Positions 1 to 8,259 of a stretch of DNA of 64,000 nt are shown here, in pieces. Numbering within the stretch: the stretch's first letter is position 1; each line of letters starts with the position of its first letter. The position numbers and the translations under genes were made by a program. This DNA comes from Candidatus Babeliales bacterium (GTDB taxonomy: Bacteria; Babelota; Babeliae; Babelales; Vermiphilaceae): NCBI GenBank assembly GCA_035944115.1, contig DASZBJ010000058.1, positions 1 to 64,000 on the forward strand, given 5' to 3'. The notes beneath the pieces are model-generated. The model saw nothing but the letters and a program-made list of their open reading frames with translations, was not told the origin of the DNA and did not search any database.

Positions 1-77
1 GTGCCTGTTTTGCCCGCTGTATACAGTTCTAAGGCATTTAATTTAAATTCTTTATCATAAATTCTTATTTTTCTCAT
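1..77 (-). CDS. IS3-family transposase OrfA, N-terminal fragment (runs off the window)
   Basis: Reading leftwards from an ATG at 77 gives 25 codons beginning MRKIRIYDKEFKLNALELY and continuing off the edge. The pattern Y-x-x-E-F-K-x-x-A-x-E-L is the usual opening of the helix-turn-helix DNA-binding OrfA of IS3/IS911-type elements (HTH_Tnp_1). A GAGGGA ribosome-binding site lies just upstream of the ATG, so the start looks intact. In the family OrfA is joined to the DDE integrase OrfB by frameshifting; only the first residues are visible here, so it cannot be said whether the element is complete. Confidence 0.6.
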   Translation of the reverse strand, partial: MRKIRIYDKEFKLNALELYTAGKTG

Positions 78-130
78 AAAGTCCCTCGTAATTGTTAGTT
101 TACTACAAGTTCTTCATGTCTACAAAAGTG

Positions 131-218
131 TAGCAGGATCACCACGCACGCCAATGGCGGCTCGCGACGACGATTGTGGGTTACTTGTTCTTATAGGGCG
201 GAAGATTTTTGGGTATCA
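131..218 (-). repeat. Partial copy of the MITE-like element (degraded end)
   Basis: The stretch contains the same palindrome-bearing core as the two complete elements at 41797-42077 and 46395-46683 (ACCACGCACGCCAATGGCGG followed by a CTCGCGACGACG block), then a TTGTTCTTAT block and a blurred version of the terminal repeat. Only the outer third is present. It sits between the transposase fragment and the first cellular gene. Confidence 0.65.
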
Positions 219-250
219 ATAGAGCACGTGGATTTGTGCCACTCTATTTT

Positions 251-279
251 TTGATTCGCCATTTCAATATATCTATGAT
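251..279 (+). promoter_or_regulatory. Sigma-70-type promoter for the TPR/gltX gene group
   Basis: TTGATT (251-256), a 17-base spacer and TATGAT (274-279) fit the housekeeping consensus. A transcript would start near 286, about 48 bases before the ATG at 334. Confidence 0.6.
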
Positions 280-333
280 ATTTTTTCCCATTATATGTCA
301 TGAAAAACAGTGTTAGCACAAGGAGTTGAGATT

Positions 334-1002
334 ATGGACAAAAGAAGTAGTTACGGAACTATGAGTTTTGGTGGTAATGGATATATGAAAAATAACAACG
401 GATACATGAATTATCTGTTACTTGCTGTAGGACTGGCAGCAGTTGTAGGCGCAGGATATTTTGGATATCGATGGTATGTTGTTTCTCGTGAGCAATCTGC
501 GCAGGTGATGTTTGCAGAATGTTTGCGTGAATACGAGAAAGGTGCGCGCGAGCGTCAGACATGGGCTGATATTCAAGCGTTATGGGCAGCGGGATATGCG
601 CGACATACACAGTCATCATTAGCTCCATATTTTAAGGCATTTGAAGCAAACAGTGCATTAAAGCAGGATAAAAAAGCAGAAGCGGTTGCATTATTAGATG
701 CAGCGTTATCTCTGGTTGCCGCTTCATCACCATTATACACCGTATATGCAACCAAACGCGCACTCATTAATATTGATTTGGGAAATGAGACTGGTTTACA
801 AGAGTTAGAAAAACTTGCGTATGATAAAAACAATGTACAGCGTGATGTAGCGCTTTACTATTTGGGATTATACCAGTGGTCAAAAAATAATATTGAAGAT
901 GCTAAAGAGGCGTGGGAAACATTAACAGCATTGCCAGATTCTCCTGAGCAAACAACATTATGGACAGCGTTAGCAGAACAAAAATTACAACAAATTGCGT
1001 AA
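334..1002 (+). CDS. Membrane-anchored TPR-like protein (YfgM/TPR_21 type)
   Basis: A 222-residue protein. The start is ATG 334 because AGGAG at 321-325 is correctly spaced; a GTG at 310 in frame has no such site. Residues 1-25 are polar and Gly/Asn-rich, 26-45 form one transmembrane helix (LLLAVGLAAVVGAGYFGYRW), and the rest is helical with repeating A-rich pairs typical of the tetratricopeptide-like domain of YfgM. In the family such proteins are inner-membrane ancillary factors of SecYEG or envelope chaperones, with the TPR part facing the periplasm. It lies 16 bases before gltX and probably shares its promoter. The family assignment rests on architecture and pattern only. Confidence 0.6.
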   Translation: MDKRSSYGTMSFGGNGYMKNNNGYMNYLLLAVGLAAVVGAGYFGYRWYVVSREQSAQVMFAECLREYEKGARERQTWADIQALWAAGYARHTQSSLAPYFKAFEANSALKQDKKAEAVALLDAALSLVAASSPLYTVYATKRALINIDLGNETGLQELEKLAYDKNNVQRDVALYYLGLYQWSKNNIEDAKEAWETLTALPDSPEQTTLWTALAEQKLQQIA

Positions 1003-1018
1003 GTAGGTATTGATATAC

Positions 1019-2449
1019 ATGATGACAACGAATACACAAGCAATACGAGTGCGATTTGCACCATCTCCTACTGGACATTTGCATATTGGTGGTTTGCGTA
1101 CAGCAATTTTTAATTGGTTATTTGCGCGACACAATAATGGTACATTTTTAGTACGGATTGAAGATACGGATCGCGAGCGGTTTAAGCAAGAATATGTTGA
1201 TTCTATTATTGCATCATTGCAATGGAGTGGGCTTGTCTCAGACGAGCCCATTGTAGTTCAATCGGAGCGATTGCCAGAGCATACTGCATTGGTAGAGCAG
1301 CTATTGGCGCAAAAAAAAGTGTATCGTTGTTATTGTAGTGAACAAGAGGTTCTTGCGCGTCATGCTCAAAAATATGGTCCACAGGATGCATTTATTAAAT
1401 ATGATGGGCATTGCCGTGACCGTGAGCCTAAAGATATATCGCTGTCATCGGTAATTCGTTTTGCATTGCCGCGCGATATTCAGCATATTTCATTTGATGA
1501 TATGATTCGTGGTACCGTTACCTTTGATATGAATCAGTTTGATGATTTTATTATAGTTCGTTCTGATGGACGGCCAGTTTATAACTTTGTGGTAGTTGCG
1601 GATGATGCATTCATGAATATTACCCACGTAGTTCGTGGAGAAGATCATATTCCTAATACGCCAAAACAGATTTTTCTTTTTCAAGCGTGTGGATATGTAG
1701 TGCCACAATTTGCACATCTTCCGCTTATCTTAGGCCCGAGCGGCGATAAATTGAGTAAGCGTGATGGTGCAGTTTCTGCAGTAGAATACAAAGCCAAAGG
1801 ATATTTACCGGAAGCTTTGATTAATTATTTGGTCCGTTTGGGTTGGTCCCATGGTGATCAAGAAAAATTTACGCAAGATGAACTGATTCATTTGTTCTCA
1901 TTGGATCAGGTGGGAAAAAAGGGAGCGATTTTTGATACTGATAAATTAAATTGGATGAATGGTGTATATATTAGAGAAAAAACAGCACAAGAGCTGTTTA
2001 ATTACATTACCAATTATTTAGCTCCTGATTTCATTGATGCAGTTCCTGCATGGAATGAGCAGCAGGTTTTGCAGTTGTTGCAATTGTATAAAGATCGTGT
2101 GCTGTTAATGAGTGAACTAATGGAAGCGTTGATCGCTTTGTATACCGCTCCCCATACCTATTTGCAAGCAGATGTAGATAAATGGATTGGCAGTAGTACG
2201 TCAGCTCATTTACATGAATTTGTACAAATCATTGAGAAGCTGCCCACATATACAGTAGATTCCATAACGGATGCCGTAAAAACATGGTGTAAAGCACAGG
2301 GGATTTCACTCGCACATATTGCACAGCCATTGCGCATAGCGCTTGTGGGAAAAACGGCTAGTCCAGGAATTTTTGATTTGGTGTCGATTATCGGTAAACA
2401 GGAAACAATTTCTCGCATACAGATATTTTTGCGCCATATCGACAACTGA
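1019..2449 (+). CDS. gltX: Glutamate--tRNA ligase
   Basis: Class I aminoacyl-tRNA synthetase that charges tRNA-Glu with glutamate. In bacteria lacking GlnRS it may also misacylate tRNA-Gln for later amidation. The N-terminus has the HIGH-type signature (PSPTGHLHIGGLRTA), the middle has EDTDRERF and VRGEDHIPNTPKQ, and the KMSKS loop appears as GDKLSKRDG. The C-terminal helical anticodon-binding part is present. About 476 residues is the normal length. ATG 1019 (or 1022) is chosen because AAGTAGGT at 1001-1008 is suitably spaced; the TTG at 1010 is too close to it. Confidence 0.97.
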   Translation: MMTTNTQAIRVRFAPSPTGHLHIGGLRTAIFNWLFARHNNGTFLVRIEDTDRERFKQEYVDSIIASLQWSGLVSDEPIVVQSERLPEHTALVEQLLAQKKVYRCYCSEQEVLARHAQKYGPQDAFIKYDGHCRDREPKDISLSSVIRFALPRDIQHISFDDMIRGTVTFDMNQFDDFIIVRSDGRPVYNFVVVADDAFMNITHVVRGEDHIPNTPKQIFLFQACGYVVPQFAHLPLILGPSGDKLSKRDGAVSAVEYKAKGYLPEALINYLVRLGWSHGDQEKFTQDELIHLFSLDQVGKKGAIFDTDKLNWMNGVYIREKTAQELFNYITNYLAPDFIDAVPAWNEQQVLQLLQLYKDRVLLMSELMEALIALYTAPHTYLQADVDKWIGSSTSAHLHEFVQIIEKLPTYTVDSITDAVKTWCKAQGISLAHIAQPLRIALVGKTASPGIFDLVSIIGKQETISRIQIFLRHIDN

Positions 2450-2477
2450 TTATGGATTAAATTTATGCGGGGGGTGT

Positions 2478-3446
2478 ATGAAAACAATTTTTCTGTTTCC
2501 AGGATATGGAGCACAATTTGTTGGCATGGGCAAGGAGCTCTATGACGAGTTTCGAATTGTGCAGGAATATTTTGAAGAAGCTTCCAACTGTATTGGTCAT
2601 AATTTTGTAAAATTATGTTTTGCTGCGTCGGATGTGGAACTTGGTCGTATGGATCAAGCATATCCGTCTCTTTTTTTGGTGAGTTGTGCGATCGCACATC
2701 TGCTCAAAGATCAAGAGATTTATCCTGATTGTGTGGCTGGGTATAATATTGGCGAGTATGCAGCGATTTATACGGCAAAGGGATTTACCTTTCCTGATGG
2801 ACTCTACCTCATTTCTAAATATGTTTCATTTTATCAGCAGGCCTTTCAGCAAGGGGCGGTGAGCGGGTTACGTATTTCTGGTCTTTCCTTAAAAATGGTA
2901 AAAGGATTATGCGAGCTGGCATCAGATGATGTACATGCAGTTTATGTCGCAGCATCTTTGAGTCCGCAGGTGCATGTGGTGATGGGACATGCTGATGCAG
3001 TGGACCGTGTGCGTAAAGCAGCAGGAGAAAAAGATGCAGAGAGCATGCAAGAGGTGGGAGCAGAATTTGGCTTGCATTCATCGCTTATGGAGCAGGTGGT
3101 TGCGCAGTATAAGATTTATATGGAAAAAGTGGATTTTAAAGATTTAGAAGTGCCCTTGCTTGCGAACGTTGATGCAAAACCGATTACGCTCGGTGCAGAT
3201 GTTAAAGAAACAGTTATTAATCAAACCATCCTGCCAATACAGTGGCATAAAATTTTAGCAGCGGTGCAAGAATATGATTTGGTGGTGCAAGTGGGACCGG
3301 GCACAGAAATACGAGATATGGTTTTAGCATTATATCCGGATAAAAAAGTAGTGGCAGTAAATACAAAAGCAGATATACAAGAATTAAAACAGATTATTAA
3401 TCAACCAATGGATCAACAGAAAGGAATAGACGATGCCAACATTTGA
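2478..3446 (+). CDS. Malonyl-CoA:ACP transacylase-fold protein (FabD-like) lacking the catalytic serine
   Basis: A 322-residue protein starting at ATG 2478 behind a GGGGGG ribosome-binding site. The opening TIFLFPGYGAQFVGMGKELYD is the standard FabD/acyltransferase N-terminus, and the C-terminal GLHSSLM keeps the catalytic histidine. The nucleophile elbow that should read GHSxGE is GYNIGEY, so the serine is Asn90 (codon 2745-2747) and the preceding histidine is Tyr. The arginine that binds the malonyl carboxylate (E. coli Arg117) aligns with Tyr115. FabD normally moves malonyl from CoA to ACP for fatty-acid synthesis; this copy should not form the acyl-serine intermediate. It overlaps acpP by 14 bases, so an ACP-linked role remains likely. 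Confidence 0.75.
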   Translation: MKTIFLFPGYGAQFVGMGKELYDEFRIVQEYFEEASNCIGHNFVKLCFAASDVELGRMDQAYPSLFLVSCAIAHLLKDQEIYPDCVAGYNIGEYAAIYTAKGFTFPDGLYLISKYVSFYQQAFQQGAVSGLRISGLSLKMVKGLCELASDDVHAVYVAASLSPQVHVVMGHADAVDRVRKAAGEKDAESMQEVGAEFGLHSSLMEQVVAQYKIYMEKVDFKDLEVPLLANVDAKPITLGADVKETVINQTILPIQWHKILAAVQEYDLVVQVGPGTEIRDMVLALYPDKKVVAVNTKADIQELKQIINQPMDQQKGIDDANI

Positions 3447-3684
3447 TATGCAAGACACATTAGAGAAAATTATCACGATTATTGCCCAAGAGCTGAAAAT
3501 TGAAAAAACGGTCGTAACGCATGACGTTACGCTCGAATCTCTTGGCGCAGATTCAATAGATATTGTCCAAATTATTATGCGATTGGAAGAGCAATTTGGC
3601 ATAGAAATTAATGATGAAGATGCGGAAAAGATGCAATCTCTTTCTGATATTGCCGCGTATGTGCAGGCACGGCGTACCAAGTAA
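3433..3684 (+). CDS. acpP: Acyl carrier protein
   Basis: An 83-residue acidic helical protein with the phosphopantetheine attachment motif in LGADSIDIVQI; the DSI serine carries the 4'-phosphopantetheine arm. The helix II pattern and acidic C-terminal helix (LEEQFGIEINDEDAEKM) are typical of ACP. The start at 3433 has GAAAGGAA upstream and lies inside the end of the FabD-like gene, which implies translational coupling. A terminator-like hairpin follows. No other fatty-acid synthesis gene is present in the window, so the acyl group it carries is unknown. Confidence 0.92.
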   Translation: MPTFDMQDTLEKIITIIAQELKIEKTVVTHDVTLESLGADSIDIVQIIMRLEEQFGIEINDEDAEKMQSLSDIAAYVQARRTK

Positions 3685-3763
3685 TTATGGTCAGACGCAT
3701 GTGCCTGGGCCTCTAGCCATGCTTTTCTCATGAGAGTCCGTGTCAGGATTAATGCTTTTATTT

Positions 3764-3796
3764 AACCCCCAGTTGACTGCCTGTCAATTGGGGGTT
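3764..3796 (+). terminator. Hairpin after acpP
   Basis: A 14-bp stem (one G-U pair) of AACCCCCAGTTGAC against GTCAATTGGGGGTT with a 5-base loop. The following sequence is only weakly T-rich, so termination may be partial. Confidence 0.55.
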
Positions 3797-3854
3797 ATCC
3801 TTATAGTGTTATGTTTGAGGTACATTATAAGGTTTTTAGCGTTAGGGGGACACT

Positions 3855-4736
3855 ATGAAAATAAAGAATAATTACATGATTTTATTGATGACTGGCTTAT
3901 GCCTATTTGCTGGCGGGATCAATGCTGCGGCAGAGGAAGATTCCAAGGAGGTTGGTATGAATCTGTATGGTAATCCAGCACATGGTTTGCAGGACGAAAA
4001 ATTGAGTGTTTTAAGAAGACAGACAGGTGGCGCATTCTCTGATGAAGAACTTCAAAATATTCATACGATAGCGAATGAGGGCAGTGAGGCCAGAATTCAT
4101 CTCAGTAAGGAGTTGAACTACGCCAGTGATAGATTACTTTCGGCTCAAGCAGAAGCTAAGCTTAGCCAGGTGTCGAAAAAACATAAAGCGTTTCAACATG
4201 TAGTTATGCGCGTGGTCATTCCACGGTTAGGTGCAAAGCATCCATTCACGGTCAGTTTGAACAAAGAGCTGCACTTATTTGGATCTGCGAAAAAAGATTT
4301 GAATAAACGGTTGAAAGGATTACAAAAAGCTGATCGAGAGAGGCTTCTCAGAAGAGGTCAAAGAAACGCGTCATGTGAGGATTTGTCGCGACTACGGGCA
4401 TTGGATGAGCAGAAAGAAGACAAATCAATAGAGAAAGATTTTGAGGAATATGGCGAAATTGATGATACACGAGCACCAGTAAGACGCCAATCATTACCGA
4501 ATTTACCTTCGGAATTAGTTCGTTTATCGTTGCCACAACCACAAGCAGAACCATCACCTGTTGCAGAACGGGTAAGACGTCTATCTGGCGCGAATTCGGA
4601 AAGCGAAGTATCGCAGCCCGCTGCTGCTGCTCAAGCGCAACCAGCGCGTCGTGGATGGGGTTGGAACATCGCTGCTGCTTTAGCAAACCAGGTCACTCAG
4701 CTTGCTGAAGGCTTATCTGGGGCTAATCTGGGTTAA
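3855..4736 (+). CDS. Secreted helical, highly charged protein of unknown function
   Basis: A 293-residue protein with a clear signal peptide (basic MKIKNN, hydrophobic MILLMTGLCLFAGG, cleavage near NAAAEED). The mature part is rich in Lys, Arg, Glu and Ser and mostly helical, then turns Pro/Gln/Ala-rich around residues 205-260. It ends in a short helix with an aromatic start (RRGWGWNIAAALANQVTQL). No family is recognised. It is a single gene between the acpP terminator and another hairpin. The basic and coiled character resembles the secreted proteins at 44.2-48.2 kb, but no homology is evident by eye. Confidence 0.75.
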   Translation: MKIKNNYMILLMTGLCLFAGGINAAAEEDSKEVGMNLYGNPAHGLQDEKLSVLRRQTGGAFSDEELQNIHTIANEGSEARIHLSKELNYASDRLLSAQAEAKLSQVSKKHKAFQHVVMRVVIPRLGAKHPFTVSLNKELHLFGSAKKDLNKRLKGLQKADRERLLRRGQRNASCEDLSRLRALDEQKEDKSIEKDFEEYGEIDDTRAPVRRQSLPNLPSELVRLSLPQPQAEPSPVAERVRRLSGANSESEVSQPAAAAQAQPARRGWGWNIAAALANQVTQLAEGLSGANLG

Positions 4737-4793
4737 TATTTAATCTGCTTTAAATAGCGTATGGCTCATTATATACGCCAAAAATAGTTATAT

Positions 4794-4830
4794 ATAAAAG
4801 GCAAGGATTTTATCGGTTCTTGCCTTTTAT
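4794..4830 (+). terminator. Rho-independent terminator, member of a repeated leader unit
   Basis: A 12-bp stem ATAAAAGGCAAG / CTTGCCTTTTAT with a 13-base loop. The same stem, slightly altered, stands before the genes at 7061 and 8260. Each is followed by a similar tract (TATCCTGTC-, TATCCTTTG-, TACCCTTTA-type) and then the gene's ribosome-binding site, so terminator and leader were duplicated with the gene family. Confidence 0.75.
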
Positions 4831-4895
4831 CTTTGTGATCGTATCCTGTCTGATGTTGTTTTTCACGATTATCATTTTTTAAAGAGGCTATTATC

Positions 4896-5732
4896 ATGAA
4901 ATTTTTGAGCGTGCTGCGATTATACGGATTGGTTGTATGTTCCGGTGCAATGTATGCACAAGGGGTAGCCAATTCTGATGCCGATCGCTTGTCAAAAAAT
5001 AGCATCACTTTGTACCAGGCGTATGATGCAGGGAAGATATCACAAGTTATATGTCGCGTAAATGAAGGAGCGTCAAAGCTATCATCAGCAGAAAGAATTT
5101 CATTGGCAGATGCGTATATGTATGGAAAATTAACCGCTGTGGATGGCATGGTGCAGTATCCGGATAATAGATATAATAAGAGAGGAGTGGTATATAAAAT
5201 TGCTCCTGATAACCTGTATTCAGAATTGCGAGAAATGTGTGCGTTTGCTCAATATCGCAAAAGATATAAGCAAGATCATGATGCGGATAAATTTTTATCA
5301 TCTTTGAGATATGTTCAGTTGATTCGCTTGTTCAAATATTGTATTACCGGTAATCCTCAAGACGGGCAAAAAGAGATAGAAGAAACCTTTGAAGAATTAC
5401 GAGCCGAGCGTAGGGCTAGCAGGTTATATGCATTTATAACGCACCAAGATCTTGAAGGTGATGCAGATAAGGAAGTTATAGAACGCATCAGAAATAATCG
5501 GCGTAATCTTTTATCAGTAATCAAAAATCAGAACGATGCGCATGCAATTGTAGGTGCTGCAAGTAGAGCGTTACAGGTAGAAGGACATTTAAAGCATAGA
5601 TTGCGTAGATTGTCAGCGAATATTACTGACTGTTTATCTAAGAAAAGTAGTGGCTCTGAGGACGATAAGAAAAAAGAGATGGAGCGACATCATCAGATTT
5701 GGTCTGAGTGGGTATTGCAGCGGCCTTTGTAA
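4896..5732 (+). CDS. Secreted protein, member of the tandem ACM(K/N)GKL family
   Basis: A 278-residue protein with signal peptide MKFLSVLRLYGLVVCSGAMYA. Shared features with the paralogues at 7061, 8260 and 8800 are an N-terminal ISLADAYMYGKL (family form DACMKGKL), a middle IRNNRRNLLSVI, and a C-terminal HAIVGAASRAL followed by a basic helix with a leucine-rich end. This copy has an extra Ser/Lys/Glu-rich C-terminal extension of about 40 residues. No known domain is recognised. The duplicated leader and terminator suggest repeated local duplication. A role in contact with the host is inference from export and expansion only. Confidence 0.75.
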   Translation: MKFLSVLRLYGLVVCSGAMYAQGVANSDADRLSKNSITLYQAYDAGKISQVICRVNEGASKLSSAERISLADAYMYGKLTAVDGMVQYPDNRYNKRGVVYKIAPDNLYSELREMCAFAQYRKRYKQDHDADKFLSSLRYVQLIRLFKYCITGNPQDGQKEIEETFEELRAERRASRLYAFITHQDLEGDADKEVIERIRNNRRNLLSVIKNQNDAHAIVGAASRALQVEGHLKHRLRRLSANITDCLSKKSSGSEDDKKKEMERHHQIWSEWVLQRPL

Positions 5733-5761
5733 TAGTATTTTAATTGATTGTTATGATGGTG

Positions 5762-5796
5762 AACGCCTCGTTATATGGCGAGGTGTTTCTTTTTTT
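5762..5796 (+). terminator. Rho-independent terminator
   Basis: A 9-bp stem (AACGCCTCG against CGAGGTGTT, one G-U pair), an 8-base loop, then a strong T run to 5796. It ends the transcript of the gene at 4896. Confidence 0.8.
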
Positions 5797-5874
5797 ATCT
5801 GCTATTGTCACAATAATGAATACATGGGTTATCGTATGCAGTAGTAAGTAGTGTATAAATAAAAAGGAGTTGCA

Positions 5875-6072
5875 ATGCCATATGCATCAAATGCTGATTT
5901 GCCAAGTTCTGTTCGTGACCATCTTCCTGAGCATGCGCAAACTATTTTCCGCAAGGCATTTAATAGTGCTCATGAAGAATATAGTAACGAAGAGCAGGCT
6001 TTTAAGGTTGCTTGGTCTGCAGTGAAACATGAATATGAGAAAAATGCTGACGGAAAATGGGTAAAAAAATAG
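5875..6072 (+). CDS. chaB: ChaB-domain protein
   Basis: A 65-residue protein matching the small ChaB family over its whole length: DLPSSVRDHLPEHAQTIF, a helical FRKAFNSAHEEY, then AFKVAWSAVKHEYEK and the C-terminal WVKK. ChaB was named as a regulator of the ChaA cation antiporter, but its biochemical role is not established and no chaA is visible here. AAAAAGGAG precedes the ATG. It is a single gene between a terminator and convergent minus-strand genes. Confidence 0.88.
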   Translation: MPYASNADLPSSVRDHLPEHAQTIFRKAFNSAHEEYSNEEQAFKVAWSAVKHEYEKNADGKWVKK

Positions 6073-6091
6073 TCAGGAAAATAGAGTATAT

Positions 6092-6442
6092 TTACTTTCC
6101 TCGACGAGCAGCGACTAAATAGCCAAAGTAATAAAAATAATTTTGCCAAGCTTGGTCTGTAAAACCATACTGATTATCACCTGCAAAATAATCTGCAAGA
6201 AATTCGCGAACTCGAAGCACTTCCTTAAGTCGTTTTCTGTTTTTCGGATCTTCTTTGGTAAAATCGATAAGTTCTAACGCACGCTCAAAAGCATATTGGC
6301 AAGATTGTGGATCATTTTTTGCACGTGCTTGAATTGCTCTGCCTACATCCGCGCCAATGTTGGCCAGTTGTTCTACGAGAGATAGTTTAAACCATCGGCC
6401 AGATTCATAAAGATCTTTATGAATAATCCTTACCATGTTCAT
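6092..6442 (-). CDS. Conserved hypothetical protein of candidate-phylum type
   Basis: A 116-residue soluble protein, strongly helical, with recognisable blocks: a WFKLSLVEQLANIGADVGRA segment, a central AFERALELIDFTKEDPKNRKR, and the C-terminal FLADYFAGDNQY plus WQNYFYYFGYLVAARRGK. I recall this type from candidate phyla as an uncharacterised family. It overlaps the upstream DUF5674 gene by four bases (ATGA), so the two are translationally coupled and probably work together. No catalytic motif is obvious. Confidence 0.7.
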   Translation of the reverse strand: MNMVRIIHKDLYESGRWFKLSLVEQLANIGADVGRAIQARAKNDPQSCQYAFERALELIDFTKEDPKNRKRLKEVLRVREFLADYFAGDNQYGFTDQAWQNYFYYFGYLVAARRGK

Positions 6443-6783
6443 GAGATTACCAGCTGGTTAACGATACTAACAATTTTTTTCTGAGTTGCAGTATCATTAA
6501 CGCCTCTATCATAATTTCCTTGTGATGGGCGAATGTTAATCATTGAATCAAATTCTATAAAATCATCAGAGCCAAATTTTGAAGGGTGTAGATTTATGCC
6601 CCATAGGTTTTGTTGAGCAGATCCATTTTCAAGAAATGTGTCTTCTTGATCTGCATGTAATTCGGCATCAACTATCATGATGCCTTTTTCAATATCAACG
6701 ACTGCTTTTACAAGGTTGTTATGCATTTTGAGAGCCATTTTTTTTAGTTCGTCAAGAGTGATTTCGGTAGTTATTAATAGCAT
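6439..6783 (-). CDS. DUF5674 family protein
   Basis: A 114-residue protein. The blocks LDELKKMALKMHNNLVKAVV, DIEKGIMIVDAELHADQED, and ENGSAQQNLWGINLHPSKFG then DFIEFDSMINIRPSQGN match the DUF5674 family throughout. Its function is unknown; the invariant ELHAD and NIRPSQGN segments suggest a ligand or metal site but this is inference. The start ATG 6783 has AAGGA upstream; the longer frame from 6801 has no good site. It is the first gene of a two-gene operon. Confidence 0.85.
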   Translation of the reverse strand: MLLITTEITLDELKKMALKMHNNLVKAVVDIEKGIMIVDAELHADQEDTFLENGSAQQNLWGINLHPSKFGSDDFIEFDSMINIRPSQGNYDRGVNDTATQKKIVSIVNQLVIS

Positions 6784-6960
6784 ATGATTCCTTATGCACA
6801 CATTCGTTTAATCGAGTAACATTAATAGTTTTAGAGATTATTAGTTTATATATTTTAGGAGTTATGTCATTGATTTTTAATGCCAACAAAATCCACATCC
6901 ACTTTATAATGGTGTGATTGTGTATAAGTGGTTATGCATGAGAGAAAAAATAATTTTGTT

Positions 6961-6994
6961 AAAAAGGCAGAGGGCGTGCGCTTCTTGTCTTTTT
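6961..6994 (+). terminator. Decayed copy of the family leader hairpin
   Basis: AAAAAGGCA pairs with TGTCTTTTT (one G-U pair) across a 16-base loop, and the flanks match those at 8158-8191. The right arm differs from the perfect CTTGCC form, so this hairpin is weaker than its two siblings. Nothing else is evident in the 6784-7060 gap. Confidence 0.45.
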
Positions 6995-7060
6995 AATTTC
7001 TGTCTGTATCCTTTGTTGTGTTGATTTTGAAGATTAAGACTTCTTAGAAAGGATATTATT

Positions 7061-7756
7061 ATGTTTGCAGCAATACTGGCCCCAGTACTACTTGTACCAT
7101 TAACTGGCATGCAGTTGGTAGCTGAGTTGACACGTCCCTATAGATATTCGGAACAGGCAGTCAACGCGCGAGAAAAAATAGCGCAAATAGATGCATGTAT
7201 GAATGGTAAATTACTGGTCTCAGCGCGTCGTTTTCAAAAATACTATGTTGAGTATGGACAAAAGTGGCAGTGGTTGGCGTATACGGTGAAAAATCGTAAG
7301 AAAGCTCACGGAGATCTTTCCGGTGAGCTCTATGTGCCCTACTTGAAAGATTTGGTGATTGAAGCTCAATCTGAGCCAGTTGAAAAAATACATAACAGTA
7401 GGTTGGGGCGTTTGTTTGATTACTATGTTCAAGATGATGGAGATTGGTATGTGCAGGAAGAAAAGCATGCAATGCAAAAGTTTCGTGAATTTGTAAATTT
7501 GCAAGATCTTGATGGCAATAACAGTAAAGCTGCACAAAAAATTAAAGCCAATCGACAGGCGTTTTTGAATGCAATACTGGCAAGTGGCAACAATAAGCAG
7601 ACAGTACAGATTGTTAACGGAAAACGAAAAGTGGATAATCCAATTGGAGATAGAAGCGATATATGCGCGATTGCTCGGGCGGGTCAACGATCGTTGCGAT
7701 TAGAAAATCCGGTGATGCGTAGGTTGTCGAAATTGGCTGAAATAGCAAAGAAATAA
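7061..7756 (+). CDS. Secreted protein, ACM(K/N)GKL family
   Basis: A 231-residue protein starting with an uncharged hydrophobic leader (MFAAILAPVLLVPLTGMQLVA) rather than the Lys-containing one of its paralogues. It has IDACMNGKLLVSARRFQKY, a long middle region, IKANRQAFLNAILASGNN, and a C-terminal ARAGQRSLRLENPVMRRL block. These line up with the proteins at 4896, 8260 and 8800. The start is supported by GAAAGGAT upstream. It is followed 16 bases later by the small gene at 7773. Confidence 0.72.
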   Translation: MFAAILAPVLLVPLTGMQLVAELTRPYRYSEQAVNAREKIAQIDACMNGKLLVSARRFQKYYVEYGQKWQWLAYTVKNRKKAHGDLSGELYVPYLKDLVIEAQSEPVEKIHNSRLGRLFDYYVQDDGDWYVQEEKHAMQKFREFVNLQDLDGNNSKAAQKIKANRQAFLNAILASGNNKQTVQIVNGKRKVDNPIGDRSDICAIARAGQRSLRLENPVMRRLSKLAEIAKK

Positions 7757-7772
7757 CAATAAGGATATGAAT

Positions 7773-8111
7773 ATGAAAATTTTGAGTGTGTTACGATTAT
7801 TTGGATTGATTTTGTTTTTTGGTGCAGTGCAGGCTAACGCGGTGTCTGACGGAAAAAAAAGTGCGGTATTGCATGTACATGCAGATGGTAAGTCTCAGGA
7901 AACGTTACAATCTAAAGGCGCATTAAACCGAGCCGAACGTTTAAAACAATTGTTACCGAATAGATTAAAAGAGGTAGTAACGAATGTTGAGATCCTTGCT
8001 GCGGATAAGGAGATGTTGCATCAACTGACACTAAAACAGAAGGGAAGACTTTTGTATTGGGTCTGTTTTAATAGGATTTGTGAGGAATGCAATGCGGGGC
8101 ATGATCATTAA
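7773..8111 (+). CDS. Short secreted protein with the family signal peptide, divergent body
   Basis: A 112-residue protein. Its signal peptide MKILSVLRLFGLILFFGAV is almost the same as that of the 4896 product, but the mature part lacks the ACMKGKL motif. It has a basic helix (RAERLKQLLPNRLKEVV) and a C-terminus with three cysteines and histidines (CFNRICEECNAGHDH) that could bind metal. AAGG at 7761-7764 favours ATG 7773 over ATG 7767. It may be a truncated or chimeric family member. A strong terminator follows. Confidence 0.65.
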   Translation: MKILSVLRLFGLILFFGAVQANAVSDGKKSAVLHVHADGKSQETLQSKGALNRAERLKQLLPNRLKEVVTNVEILAADKEMLHQLTLKQKGRLLYWVCFNRICEECNAGHDH

Positions 8112-8157
8112 GGACGTATTTGAGTTAATTGTTTTACAGTGAAAAAATAATTCTGTT

Positions 8158-8191
8158 AAAAGGGCAAGAGTGTAGATATTCTTGCCCTTTT
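8158..8191 (+). terminator. Rho-independent terminator, repeated leader unit
   Basis: An 11-bp stem AAAAGGGCAAG / CTTGCCCTTTT, a 12-base loop and a short T run. It closes the 7061-8111 transcript and is the third copy of the unit described at 4794. Confidence 0.75.
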
Positions 8192-8259
8192 TAATGTCGG
8201 TCCGTACCCTTTAATGAGCTGTTTTTTTGAATAAGATGTTTTTTAGAGAGGATATTGTT

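Noticed and set aside
2206-2697. 163-residue minus-strand frame across the gltX/fabD-like junction
   Set aside because: It overlaps two recognised genes and has no ribosome-binding site or family resemblance.
5650-5844. 64-residue plus-strand frame at the end of the 4896 gene
   Set aside because: It overlaps the real gene in another frame and runs through the terminator at 5762.
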